A stretch of 64,000 nt of DNA from Mariannaea sp. PMI_226. Lineage: Eukaryota > Ascomycota > Sordariomycetes > Hypocreales > Nectriaceae. The stretch is taken from positions 3,782,001 to 3,846,000 of the forward strand of contig JANFOG010000001.1 of the NCBI GenBank assembly GCA_024336345.1, read 5' to 3'. Of the stretch, positions 37,024 through 46,948 are shown one piece after another. The position numbers were made by a program, and so were the translations under genes. The first letter of the stretch is position 1; each line of letters starts with the position of its first letter. Under the pieces are notes generated by a model. The model was not told the origin of the DNA. It saw only the letters and a program-made list of their open reading frames with translations, and ran no database searches.

Positions 37024-37927
37024 ACGACTGAGCCTGAGGATACATTATCCATACAGGGAACGAGTATGACGTGCTTCTGACCCCAATTCTTACATTTTTA
37101 TTTTGTCTTTGATTTGTGGCTCTGATAGAAGAGCAGATCTGGATATCTCGATCACACATCGAGCATGATTTCCACATCCTCACACCTCAACTTTTTCCTT
37201 TGTCAGCGATGATGTTTTTTTTTTAATCTTATTAATAATTTGGGCTACCTTACGGGTTTTCTTGGATAAGATACCTATGGGTTTGAGAGGTTTGACGCAG
37301 TATACATCTTAGTCGCGGAGCGTTTCGTATTAAGATGGTATTTAACCTCGGATGGAAATACCCAGTTGACAATTGGCGTGGCGTTTTCATTATCTTTGAT
37401 GATAATTCTGCTCCTTCCTACGATATACTGTCATCGATTCCTGTGCAACTGTTTTAAGACAGGGAAGACAGGATCGTGAAGGTTTGATTGGAAAGACAGT
37501 GTGGATTTGACGAATGTGACGAACAGAGACAAGACAGAAAGAACAGGACTAAGGCAAGGGGAGGCAAAGTGATCTCTTTAGATTCCACCGATATACCGGG
37601 GTTGCAAGATGTATCATATTGTAATTTTTTTTTTCGTCTATTTCACGGGACAATGGTATCAGTAGAGAAGCTTTCTCGAAATGGCATGGAGAGAGCTGAT
37701 TTAGAGGTGGTTTGAAAGAAATGGAGAGTTGAATCGTTAAAGAAGTCTGGTCGTATTTCATCATCTTGTATGTTTGCATGACCCTTTTATTTCCCTTCTT
37801 ATGACAAAGATGTGTTTGTGTGCATGTCGCTCCGTTTGCGCCGCTATCCGCACGTGTACGTCCACTTCCAAAAAGGGGCCGGTCGTAATGAGAGACAATA
37901 TCGTCGGGGGAAGTTGTTGGAGAGGGG
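37024..37927. other. Convergent 3' region between the disordered-protein gene and MMS2
   Basis: AT-rich sequence with T-runs (about 37215 and 37626). It holds 3' UTRs of both flanking convergent genes. No gene is seen. Confidence 0.6.
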
Positions 37928-38716
37928 TTAGTGGTAGGTCTCACCCTCTGCAGGCTGAGGAATCTTCTTATGCGCCGGGGCCGCCATGAATCTTTTTGGG
38001 GGTGAACAAAACGTTAGCACATTTTCGATTTTTTTTCACCCAGGTCTGAAGGACCGTTATTCCAGTCTCTTTATTCCCAGTCAGACAAACGCACCTTCGC
38101 AACTCGATAAGGATAGTCTCGATGGTGTTCTCTCGCTTCCAATCACGCAGGCAGGGCAGGACGGCAGGGAGAACGTGACCGTGGTCGTCGACACAGGGGA
38201 GGATAACTTTGGTGACGAACTTGATGGTGGGAGGGAGGTCGGGGTAGTTGGGGCCGCAGAAGATCTGAACACTGTAGATGCGATTCTCGTAGACGGACTG
38301 GAGCGAAGATAGAGAGGGGAAATGGTTAGCGATTCAGCTTCTTCGGTTTAGAAAATATGAGCAGCAGAGAGTTGGGAGGGGAAAAAGAGGAAGAGAAATA
38401 AGAAAGAGGAAAAGAGGAACAGAGTATTTCGGTTTGGAAAATACTCTGAGCTTTGGGAAGTTGGGTGCGTGGTGTTGTTCAAGTTTTGGGCCATACGGGG
38501 GCTTGGGCTAGGAATCATCTCTGGGCTGACACCGTCTCTTTGTTGACTACGGCAAAAGCTTACATGAGGAGGTCCAAGAATGGTTCCGTTCCATTTCGTC
38601 ATCAACAGATCCTCGCCATCCTCTAGACCATAACTGCAAGCCTCTGCTCCGAGGCCCTTCTCGCCTTTCTCGAGCTCTTCCAACAGTCGGAAGTTGCGGG
38701 GTACTTTGGCCGACAT
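37928..38716 (-). CDS. MMS2: Ubiquitin-conjugating enzyme variant Mms2 (UEV)
   Basis: Mms2 lacks the catalytic Cys of E2 enzymes and pairs with Ubc13 to build K63-linked ubiquitin chains on PCNA with Rad5, in error-free post-replication repair. Three exons: 38716-38564, 38297-38095 and 37991-37928, giving 139 residues, the usual length. Exon 1 encodes [20 protein letters not shown] through [11 protein letters not shown]. Exon 2 begins [19 protein letters not shown] and ends LIELRR. Exon 3 encodes [20 protein letters not shown]. The first intron is long for this window (266 nt), and the last acceptor is the weak-looking AAAAAG. The usual E2 active-site Cys environment is replaced by the UEV segment [14 protein letters not shown]. 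It is divergent from the stomatin-like gene. Confidence 0.96.
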
Positions 38717-39290
38717 GACTGGGACTAATATAAAGGTTGGGGTTCTTTTGTCTTGGTGAGGGTGAAACGAGAGCACCGGAGGGGGGGGGGGACTTGGCTA
38801 GGTGAGAGGAACCCAGTACAGAAAAGGAAAGAAAAACGAAAGAAAAAGAAAGACTCTAGATGCGTTGTTTCAGTGACGAGAATTGTATGTCCGGTAGAAT
38901 GGCGAATCGGCGTGGTTGCAGATAACAATGGGTGGAGGGTCTCGAAGCTGGCATATCGACGTGGGGCATATGAGCACATGATACAGAACGGAAGAGCGTT
39001 TAGTTAGCCACACAAGGCCTGGCGCTCAGCCACAGTCTCATGAGTGCTGAAGTCCCGACTGGCGTCATTGGAAAAACTGCCTGGTTCATCGGATAAATGT
39101 CGGATTTGTGAGCTTCCTCTTCTCTCCCCACCCAGCTTTTCCAAGCTTCCATGTCTTGCTCCGACCGGCGTATGAATTGGGATTCTCCATTTGTCCAGTT
39201 GTATAAGAACGGTCATTTAACCTTCGAGTTTTGCCAGCTCCAGCCTTGCATTCATACTCTTATCTCTCGCATCAATCCTAAACCACAAAC
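38717..39290. other. Divergent promoter region, MMS2 and stomatin-like gene
   Basis: A 574-bp bidirectional intergenic region. It includes a C/G-run near 38780 and purine-rich (AAAGAA) sequence at 38820-38855. No gene is supported. Confidence 0.6.
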
Positions 39291-40582
39291 ATGGCCATGT
39301 CCCTGACGAGGGCGGCCCTCCGCGTGCGCATGCAGCCGCGCCTCCTCTTCACAACGACCGCCATCGCCTCCTCCTCCGTCGCCCGCCGTTCTCTGACCAA
39401 TTCGTCCCGCGCCCTCCAACCCGCCAGCTTCGGCGGCCCTCCTGTCGTGACCTCATACTTTTCCAAGCCCCGACTGCCTGCCAACACCGTCGTCCGCTTC
39501 GTTCCCCAGCAAACAGCATGGATCGTCGAACGCATGGGCAAGTTCAACCGTATTCTCGAACCTGGTCTCGCCATCCTCGTGCCTTTCATCGACCGAATTG
39601 CCTACGTGAAGAGCCTCAAGGAAGTGGCCATTGAGATCCCCAGTCAGAGCGCCATTACTGCCGACAACGTCACCCTAGATCTTGACGGTGTTCTCTTCAC
39701 TCGTGTCTTTGATGCCTACAAGGCGAGGTGAGTCTCAAAACGAAGACGATGCCATTGCAGATTCGATCTGTGACTTGAATACCAATTGCTAACTTGCGCC
39801 ACTTTTCCCCCCTCCTTAGCTACGGTGTAGAAGATGCCGAGTATGCCATTTCCCAGTTGGCCCAAACCACAATGCGATCAGAAATTGGCCAGCTTACTCT
39901 CGACCACGTCCTGAAGGAGCGAGCCGCCTTGAATACCAACATTACAGCTGCCATCAACGATGCCGCAGAGGCTTGGGGTGTTACCTGCCTCCGTTACGAG
40001 ATTCGAGATATTCACGCACCCGGCGCCGTCGTCGAGGCCATGCACCGCCAGGTCACAGCCGAGCGTTCCAAGCGTGCCGAGATTCTTGAGTCCGAGGGTC
40101 AGCGCCAAAGCGCCATCAACATTGCTGAGGGTAAGAAGCAGAGTGTGATTCTGGCTTCTGAGGCTTTGCGCGCCGAGCGCATCAATGAAGCCGATGGTGA
40201 CGCCGAGGCAATCCTGCTGAAGGCCCGTGCCACCGCCGAAGGAATCGACGCCGTTGCACAGAGTATTCTCAAGGGAGAGGCTGGTGCTCAGGCTGCCGTC
40301 AGTTTGAGTGTGGCCGAGAAGTACGTTGATGCGTTTGGCAAGCTCGCTCGCGAGAGCACCGCTGTTGTCGTTCCTGGCAACGTCGGCGACATTGGTGGAA
40401 TGATTGCGACCGGCCTCAGTGTATATGGCAAGGTTGGAGAGGCACAAGCCCGCACCATGGCCAATGGCCTCCTCGAATCTGGTCGCAACAAGCAAGCCGA
40501 TGCGTCACAGGAAGCTGGCGAACCGACGAGTGTGAAGGAAACCGTCCTGGAGGGATTCAACAAGGCCGCTTCCAAGCACTAG
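39291..40582 (+). CDS. Mitochondrial stomatin-like protein (SPFH/prohibitin family, SLP-2 type)
   Basis: SLP-2 proteins are inner-membrane scaffolds that bind cardiolipin and organise protease and respiratory complexes. Exon 1 is 39291-39727, the intron is 39728-39819 (GTGAGT..TAG), and exon 2 is 39820-40582, giving 399 residues. Residues 1-45 are Arg-, Ser- and Ala-rich with no acidic residue, as in a mitochondrial targeting presequence. The SPFH domain begins at about residue 65 (NTVVRFVPQQTAWIVERMGK) and runs through TADNVTLDLDGVLF and YEIRDIHAPGAVVEAMHRQV. It is followed by a coiled coil rich in Ala/Glu/Arg (AERSKRAEILESEGQRQSAI). The C-terminal SLP-2 extension is present. Expression probably shares the upstream bidirectional region with MMS2. 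Confidence 0.94.
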
Positions 40583-41233
40583 AAACACTGACAAGCTAGA
40601 TATGGTTCTTGTTTGCCACAGACGCAGGAGGAGGGAGAGGTATTCCTCCCTCACTCACTAACCCACTCAATCATGCACGCATATTTTTCTACGTGTACGG
40701 ATCCCTCTCCCCAACACAAAATTCGGCGTTTAGCGGGTGTATTTATATGAATCTCTTGGGGGGGTCTTGTCAGACTTTTTAGGGGCATAGGATGAATCCT
40801 GGGGAAGCGGGCAATTCACAAAGGGGGAGGAGGGAGAGTGAAAAAAATATGGGAGGAGATGAATGTACTATATAACCAAACTTATTTGCCTTTTCTACCC
40901 TTGAAGAACTGGGTGGAACTAACAACAATATCTGAACAAAGATACCGAAACTACAAAGTCCCGAAATCCTCTTTCAGTGTGAAGTCTCTTGATACGAGGC
41001 AATAGGAAGAGGGAGAGAAAAATAATGCGCTCACTGTATCTTATCATATTATATGTTACAGAAGAAATACCTTCTATGACGTGTGCCGATTGTTCGTGAA
41101 TGCGGTATATGAACAAGGGAATTCGTGGTCTATTGCAGACTTGAATTAGAAAAGTTCAGGATAGGTAAGTACCCACAAACGAAGCAATACGACTCTTGAT
41201 CATAAGGATTTGCTACTTTGACAATGTTTTTGT
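40583..41233. other. Convergent 3' region, stomatin-like gene and Sec63-domain gene
   Basis: Holds both 3' UTRs. A G-run lies at about 40820. No gene is seen. Confidence 0.6.
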
Positions 41234-42328
41234 TTATACCTGCAGATTCTCCTGGACCATGGTTCCAACTGTCTCCTCACACGCAAAGGCGGCCCTGAGC
41301 AGCTCTCCCGAGGACGCACTGATCGCAATTATCATTTCTTTGCTTCCTACCAATCTCTTGAGACTACCCCTCCAGAACCATACCAGCCTCCCGTCATCAC
41401 CTTCGATTACTAGTGTGGCCCATGGTGTTGCTTTTTTCCAGATCGGCACTTGCTCATTCATAAATCCAACGGTGACACGAACAATCCAGCATGAGCCAGA
41501 TCGCGAGATCGGGGTATTGTTGTTGGGTCCTTGCCCGTTGTCATCGGTAGTACTAGGTTTGAGCGCTTGCTGAGTGTATTGTCCGAGGATCTTAAGGCTG
41601 AGGGTCAGGGATGGAAATCTCGCTAACTCATGGCTCATCTTCTGGCCAAATGGTGGATTGCGGCTCAGAATTCTCTCGATGTGATAGAACTCTAAGCGGG
41701 CGAGTTGTCGAATGGACTTGATGCCTGCATCGGCCAGCCGATTCATTTTGATCATGCCAATTCCGTCAACCTGCAACAATTGTTTCTCACTACCTTCCCA
41801 GACGCCAGCTTTGACGCTTCTCAAGACATCGAGCGCCGTGCTTACACCCTTACCGTCGTCTCTCGCCCCAAGAATATCTACCAAGCATCTCAAAGATTGG
41901 TCCAATAGCTTGTATATGCGACCGAGATCTTGGTGAAGCTCCTTTCGTGCAGTCTTACCCAACTTATTTGGCCATCCGGTCCGCTCAAGCTCGATTTGGA
42001 TGAGGAGGAAGATCTTGTGCCATGGCTGCGACAAACTTTCTTTGATAGGATATGGTATAGAAGTGTGGTCATTCACCTCACGGAAAAATGCCTTTTCGTA
42101 TTGATTGATCGGAAATGAACGAAACTCGGTGGCGAAACAGGCTTTCTTCAGTATATCCTGACGGGAAGGAGACTCGGTGATGGTACACAGGGTCCTGAAT
42201 GTGAGCGGGGCCAGCTTGTAGCGGAGCTGAATCTCTTGTAAGCCGTGAGGGGAAGCTGCTTGCTGTGAGCTCTCGCTTGACTCATTGGTAGCTGGTGGTG
42301 TGAATATGAGCTGACTTTGAGAAGCCAT
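41234..42328 (-). CDS. Stand-alone Sec63 domain of HFM1/MER3 type (helicase part absent)
   Basis: An intronless 364-residue frame. Residues 35-235 resemble the Sec63 (Brl-like) region that follows the helicase core in the meiotic DNA helicase HFM1/MER3: FREVNDHTSIPYPIKESL, then HKIFLLIQIELERTGWP, then ALDVLRSVKAGVWEGSEKQL, the helix-hairpin-helix-like VDGIGMIKMNRLADAGIKSI, and IERILSRNPPFGQKM. MER3 itself promotes crossover formation in meiosis. Here the DEAD-box and helicase C domains that should precede this region are missing: the 2.1 kb upstream on this strand has no helicase motif. The N-terminus MASQSQLIFTPPATNESSES is new and disordered. The frame is intact, so it may be a working truncated paralog or a recently detached relic. 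It cannot be a helicase. Confidence 0.8.
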   Translation of the reverse strand: MASQSQLIFTPPATNESSESSQQAASPHGLQEIQLRYKLAPLTFRTLCTITESPSRQDILKKACFATEFRSFPINQYEKAFFREVNDHTSIPYPIKESLSQPWHKIFLLIQIELERTGWPNKLGKTARKELHQDLGRIYKLLDQSLRCLVDILGARDDGKGVSTALDVLRSVKAGVWEGSEKQLLQVDGIGMIKMNRLADAGIKSIRQLARLEFYHIERILSRNPPFGQKMSHELARFPSLTLSLKILGQYTQQALKPSTTDDNGQGPNNNTPISRSGSCWIVRVTVGFMNEQVPIWKKATPWATLVIEGDDGRLVWFWRGSLKRLVGSKEMIIAISASSGELLRAAFACEETVGTMVQENLQV

Positions 42329-44480
42329 GATGCATTGGTGACATAGACTTCTGTGTCACCTAGGTAGTGTGCGAAACAATCTAGACGACGTTGATATCCG
42401 AGGGATAAGGAGGCATCACACAAATCTCATCAAACAAGTTGATGATGACGGTTGTAGAGAAAAGAAGGAGGGGAGAAAAACCTCGGCTTCTTCGACATGA
42501 CTGAGATTGAGATTTTTCTGGCCTTTGGCAGATTTTTCTTAGAGAATGCATTGAGAGGCAAGAAAAAAATTCGAAGATTTGCAGTTGCACTTTCCTTGGG
42601 AGATGAATGAGGCATCATGGGCAGGAAGCATGCTGAAGAGTTGCGATTGGACAGGCACATCATTGAATTATGCTTAACTTAGGCAGGTACCTAAGGTTGA
42701 TAGTTTACTAGATAAGGTACCTTAGTTAGGTACCTACCTTAGTTAGGCACCTCCAGCAGCTCAGGCACTCGGGTGGAACACCTCAAGGTCTAGACCTCCA
42801 TTAGGCAAGGCACTCACAAGAAGAGATCACAAGGCGGCATTTCTTCACAGCCAGTAAGTAACTGGGTGTAAGCGGCATGGCTGGTTTAGGGCTGAGGGGC
42901 GCGGGACAGCTGATGCAAGCCTGTTTGTATTGACGCCGGATAGCGACTTCAGCGATCTCCAGAGCGCATAGACCGTGGCAATGACTTATGCAGTCTGGAC
43001 CTGAAGGGATTATAAGCTTGTCACTGATCATCATTTTTGAAGCGATTTTACTGGTGTGACGACAGCCGGCTCAACCAAAACATGGTTTGGCGGCGACGTG
43101 GCTCAAGTCAGCTCCAATGGTTGGGCAATAGCGTGAAGCTGAAGGAAGTAGTCGGATGCGACCGATTGTTGGATTTGGCGTCACACTCGTTGTCCTATCT
43201 TCCTATAAAAGCGGCAAAGGGCTAAGACAGCGTCAGATTTGGCTTAGCCTAAAGTCCTTTGGTCATTGGTGCTAGAGGCTTCCAAAGATTAATAGTAATA
43301 CAGTGTTCCTGATGAAGTACAAGAAGGACGAACAATCAGGCTATGCAGTTATGCTCCCTGAGTTGGGTCAATGCGGGATACATACTCCTGTTGACGTGTT
43401 AGAATCTTTCGGCCAGGTTTTGTTAGCCTCTGTGACGCTGATTTCAGTTAGAGAACAAGCTTGACCTTGACCTTGACCTTGGAATACTATGTGCCTTGCC
43501 CCCCCGCTTCAATGCGGAGGGTTTCAAGCAACATGAACACAAGAGATGACATGGGTGTCCGCTGCCCGCTGAGTGGCTGAATAGCTGAACAGGCCATGCC
43601 CCATGCATCTCTTGCATGTCTCAGCCGAAACAGCGTACCAGATGACGCCCACCAGTTGTCAGCTCTCCTGGCTCCGATCGTAACCATCCATGGGCATAGA
43701 CGCGGCGAAAGTCTTGCCGGCATTTGGTTCAGCAAAATGGTATTTCCCCGTTTCTTGCTGCGTCCATTTGCTCAATATTGTGCTATCAAGGGTAAATATG
43801 AGAGTGCTTGTCAGGAAATCCAAAGACTTCGTGTTTTACTTACCCAAGAGCCGAGAGTTACGATCAATTTCAGCCAACTTCCAAACAAACTACCCTGCCT
43901 TTCATTGAGAGGCTATTCATCTGCGAGTTTCGGCCAAGGGAAAACCAGGGCTGAAAGAGCCCCTGGTTCGCATGGTTTGCAAGGTTACACCCACCTGTAT
44001 ACACACATAGAATCGTCGCTCAATGAGAGCAGGTTGATGCCTGTCGATGTGGTTGATAGGCGTCATGCATCACCTCTCGCATTTCATGCAACCTGCACAC
44101 TGACGAAAGTCATCGGCTAGCAAGCGAAGATCAAACCAAACATCTTCCAGAAGCAACACACACGTATCTCTGTTTCCTTGACACGCTTGGTTACCTCAGG
44201 CGTTTCTCCTATGCGGGGAGGATTGCTTTTTGCCTCAGGTATACTATGTAGCAGGCTGATTACGCCATCATCAGCCACTGCACTTGCCTGCCTTGTTGCT
44301 CTCCCTCCTCATATGCAACTCCGAAAGAATAAATTGAGCTGTTTCCGCCGTCATCTTGCAACTCACTGATCCTATCTTCCTACTCTTCTTATCCTTAGCA
44401 ATCCCCTCCCACCCCTACAACTTATCCTAAGTAGAGATAACCTCAAGTCTCGTATTGTCAATATTCAGTATACCCTAACC
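42329..44480. other. Gene-free stretch upstream of the metalloprotease
   Basis: No gene is supported. A 174-codon frame at 43596-44120 has no recognisable product. It contains the palindromic GGTACC/CCTTAG repeat patch at 42686-42750 and a TGACCT hexamer run at 43461-43481. Confidence 0.5.
42686..42750. repeat. Clustered GGTACC / CCTTAG palindromic repeats
   Basis: Within about 65 bases the words GGTACCTAAGGT, AAGGTACCTTAGTTAGGTACC and ACCTTAGTTAGGCACC follow each other in direct and inverted orientation and could fold into several alternative hairpins. Related words (AGGTAGGTA, TACCTACC) occur at 31300-31325 and 63897-63921. Confidence 0.7.
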
Positions 44481-45866
44481 ATGGCCTGTCCTCATTACAT
44501 TATTCCCCCCCATCTCCTTCAAGCTATTGCCGACAGCGAAGCCAACGCTGACAAGATCCGGCATGCTGCCCGTCAATCTCTTGCCGCTCGAGAGACTTAT
44601 ACCAAAGTCCGAGCTGAACGAATGGCTGCTTTAGCTGCCCCTCGTAGCCATCAGCGCCAACAAATTGTTCCCCCTCATGTATTGCGATCCCTGTCTCAGT
44701 CTGAGGAGGCTGAGGAACATGTTCGTGACCGTGCCGTTCGGGACCTCCACCATCTCGAGGGTCTCATGCAGCAGAAACTAGGTAAATTCTCCTTACCTCT
44801 ATGGTTGGTCCAGTATTGACTCTTTTAGCCCCTGCTGAGGACGCAGGGACAGCTCAACTTGCGAAGCCTTCGAAAACTTCACCCAAGCGCTCTGTCTACG
44901 ACGCTCATCATACTTCCCGCGAGTCAAAGCTACCCGGAAAGTTGGTTCGCAAGGAGGGCGACGAAGCGGTCAAGGATAAGGCTGTTAATGAAGCCTTTGA
45001 TAACGTTGGAATTGTCCTGGACTTCTACAATAAACGATTCAACTGGAATTCCATTGACAACCGGGGCTCGGATGTTGTCAGCAGCGTCCATTTTGGGGAA
45101 GAGTACGAAAACGCTTGTAAGCAAATCAAAACGAGCCTGAGCCCCTAGCATCTTATTAATGTTGACATCTTACAGTTTGGGACCCCGAGAAGTTTCAGAT
45201 GGTCTTTGGAGATGGCGGTGAATTCTTGAATAACTTCACTGGCTGTATCGATGTTATCGGACACGAGCTTACTCATGCTGTTACCGAGCACACAAGCCCT
45301 CTTGACTACTCCGGGCAGCCCGGTGCTCTGAACGAACACATTTCTGATGTCTTTGGCATTATGATCAAGCAACAAGTCCAGGATGAGAAGGCTGATGTCG
45401 CAGACTGGCTCATTGGCGAAGATTGCATCTTACCTGGTGTGAAAGGAGTGGCTTTGCGAAGCATGAAGGCTCCGGGCACCGCTTATGACGATCCTCGCTT
45501 CGTATGTTGTGACTACTCAATTACCTGGAAACTTTTGACTAACAGATAACTCAGGGAAAAGATCCACAGCCGGATAACATGAAGGACTACAAGGTTATGA
45601 CCGAAGACAACGGAGGCGTGCATGTCTACTCCGGAATCCCAAACAAAGCGTTCTATCTTGCGTCTGTGGCCTTTGGAGGGTACTCTTGGGAGAAGGCTGG
45701 CAAGATCTGGTGGGAAACTATGAAATCGGGCAAAGTCGCACCGAAGTGCCAATTCAAGCACTTTGCTGACCTGACAGTCGAGACTGCCCAGGAGTTATTT
45801 GACAAGGAAGCAGCTGAGATCGTCCGCAATGCCTGGACTGAAGTTGGAGTTACCAGGGGCGTCTAG
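44481..45866 (+). CDS. Protealysin-like M4 (thermolysin family) metallopeptidase
   Basis: A zinc endopeptidase. Four exons: 44481-44781, 44829-45116, 45176-45501 and 45555-45866, giving 408 residues. The introns are 47 to 59 nt with GT..AG ends. Zinc ligands and catalytic residues are all visible: HELTH at 226-230, GALNEHISDVFG with Glu250, and DNGGVHVYSGIPNKAFY with His328. Also present are SIDNRGSDVVSSVHFGEEY and DWLIGEDC. There is no signal peptide. Instead of the long thermolysin prosequence the N-terminus is short, like protealysin, which carries a P-P-Y-M-L motif. Here the motif occurs twice, IIPPHLLQAIADSE (7-20) and IVPPHVLRSLSQSEE (62-76). M4 peptidases of this type are mainly bacterial, so horizontal transfer followed by intron gain is likely (inference). 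No inhibitor gene of the emfourin type is recognised beside it. Confidence 0.93.
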
Positions 45867-46948
45867 AAACAAGACCCTTGGTCATTGCCGTGCAGCGTCT
45901 TGTGAATACTTTCTCACCTAGGATGTGTCCAAGTGTGTGGGAACTAGTCCTATAGGTTTACTTTGAAGTATATGTTCAGGGTTAGGGCCATCAATTCTAT
46001 GTCTCGTGCTCCATCTATCGCTTCTCACTTCAATACCTTGATTGTAAAGGGAACACAATATCTAACTTATTACTGCCTTGAGGGGCCCCGCTCTTGGTTG
46101 TTGAAGTATACGCTGGCATGACACAATGATGATTCTAGCACTTGAAATCAATATCTACGTACTTCATCATTATTCGATGAGCAGTACAGTCAGTTATCGA
46201 GTTTCTTTATCCCACTGAAATTGCCCTCCCTGGGAAATACTGAAGTGCGCCCATAACGTTGAGGATGCCGCGTTCCATACAGTGCAGAGGAGACCAGTCT
46301 GTTTAGATCTAGTCACAGGCAGTTAGTGCGTGCAGGACGGCAAATATTCAACCATTTTACTGAGCGCAACATTAGTGTTCGAGTAGAGCAATGTCTATTA
46401 CCAGTCTGCCCTGCTGCTTACACTCTTATGCTGTGTCGGAGATCATCCACATAATAAGAAGATATAGGTTATCAATACAGTAAACCTCTGTTAGGAGTGG
46501 AAGACTCACTGAAAGTAAGTGATCTGATTGTCTAGAATGCATGCGTTAGGATCCAGGCAGAAATGCATAATCTATACATGATCAGCAACCTTCTATTCGT
46601 ACCAGCGATGGCTCGTCTCATATGGACATTCTTATGGGCTTTCATCCTCGGTTTTAATTAGCTGAGGTAAACCAAGCAAATCACAAATACACAAACATGT
46701 AGTACGCCTCACAGCGCACATACGGCACGCCTCGCAACACGCCTTACGGTGTGCCTTCGAGCCCAATCTATCCCTAGCCGAATGAGAATACACCTGTAGG
46801 CATTCTTTCCTATTGCCACTACACAATGCAGAGTGGCTAGGTATTTAAAAAAAGATAGCGCATCCGCTCGCCAGTTAGTTCATTTAGTTCTTTCTACAGT
46901 GCACACAACACAAAATATACATGCTCTTCGGCTCTGAGATTATCCCCA
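45867..46948. other. Intergenic, metalloprotease 3' end to HET gene
   Basis: AT-rich, with frames broken throughout. Nothing is supported beyond UTRs and promoter sequence. Confidence 0.55.

Noticed and set aside
43596..44120. 174-codon frame upstream of the metalloprotease
   Set aside because: Composition looks like random translation; no domain, no conserved start context.
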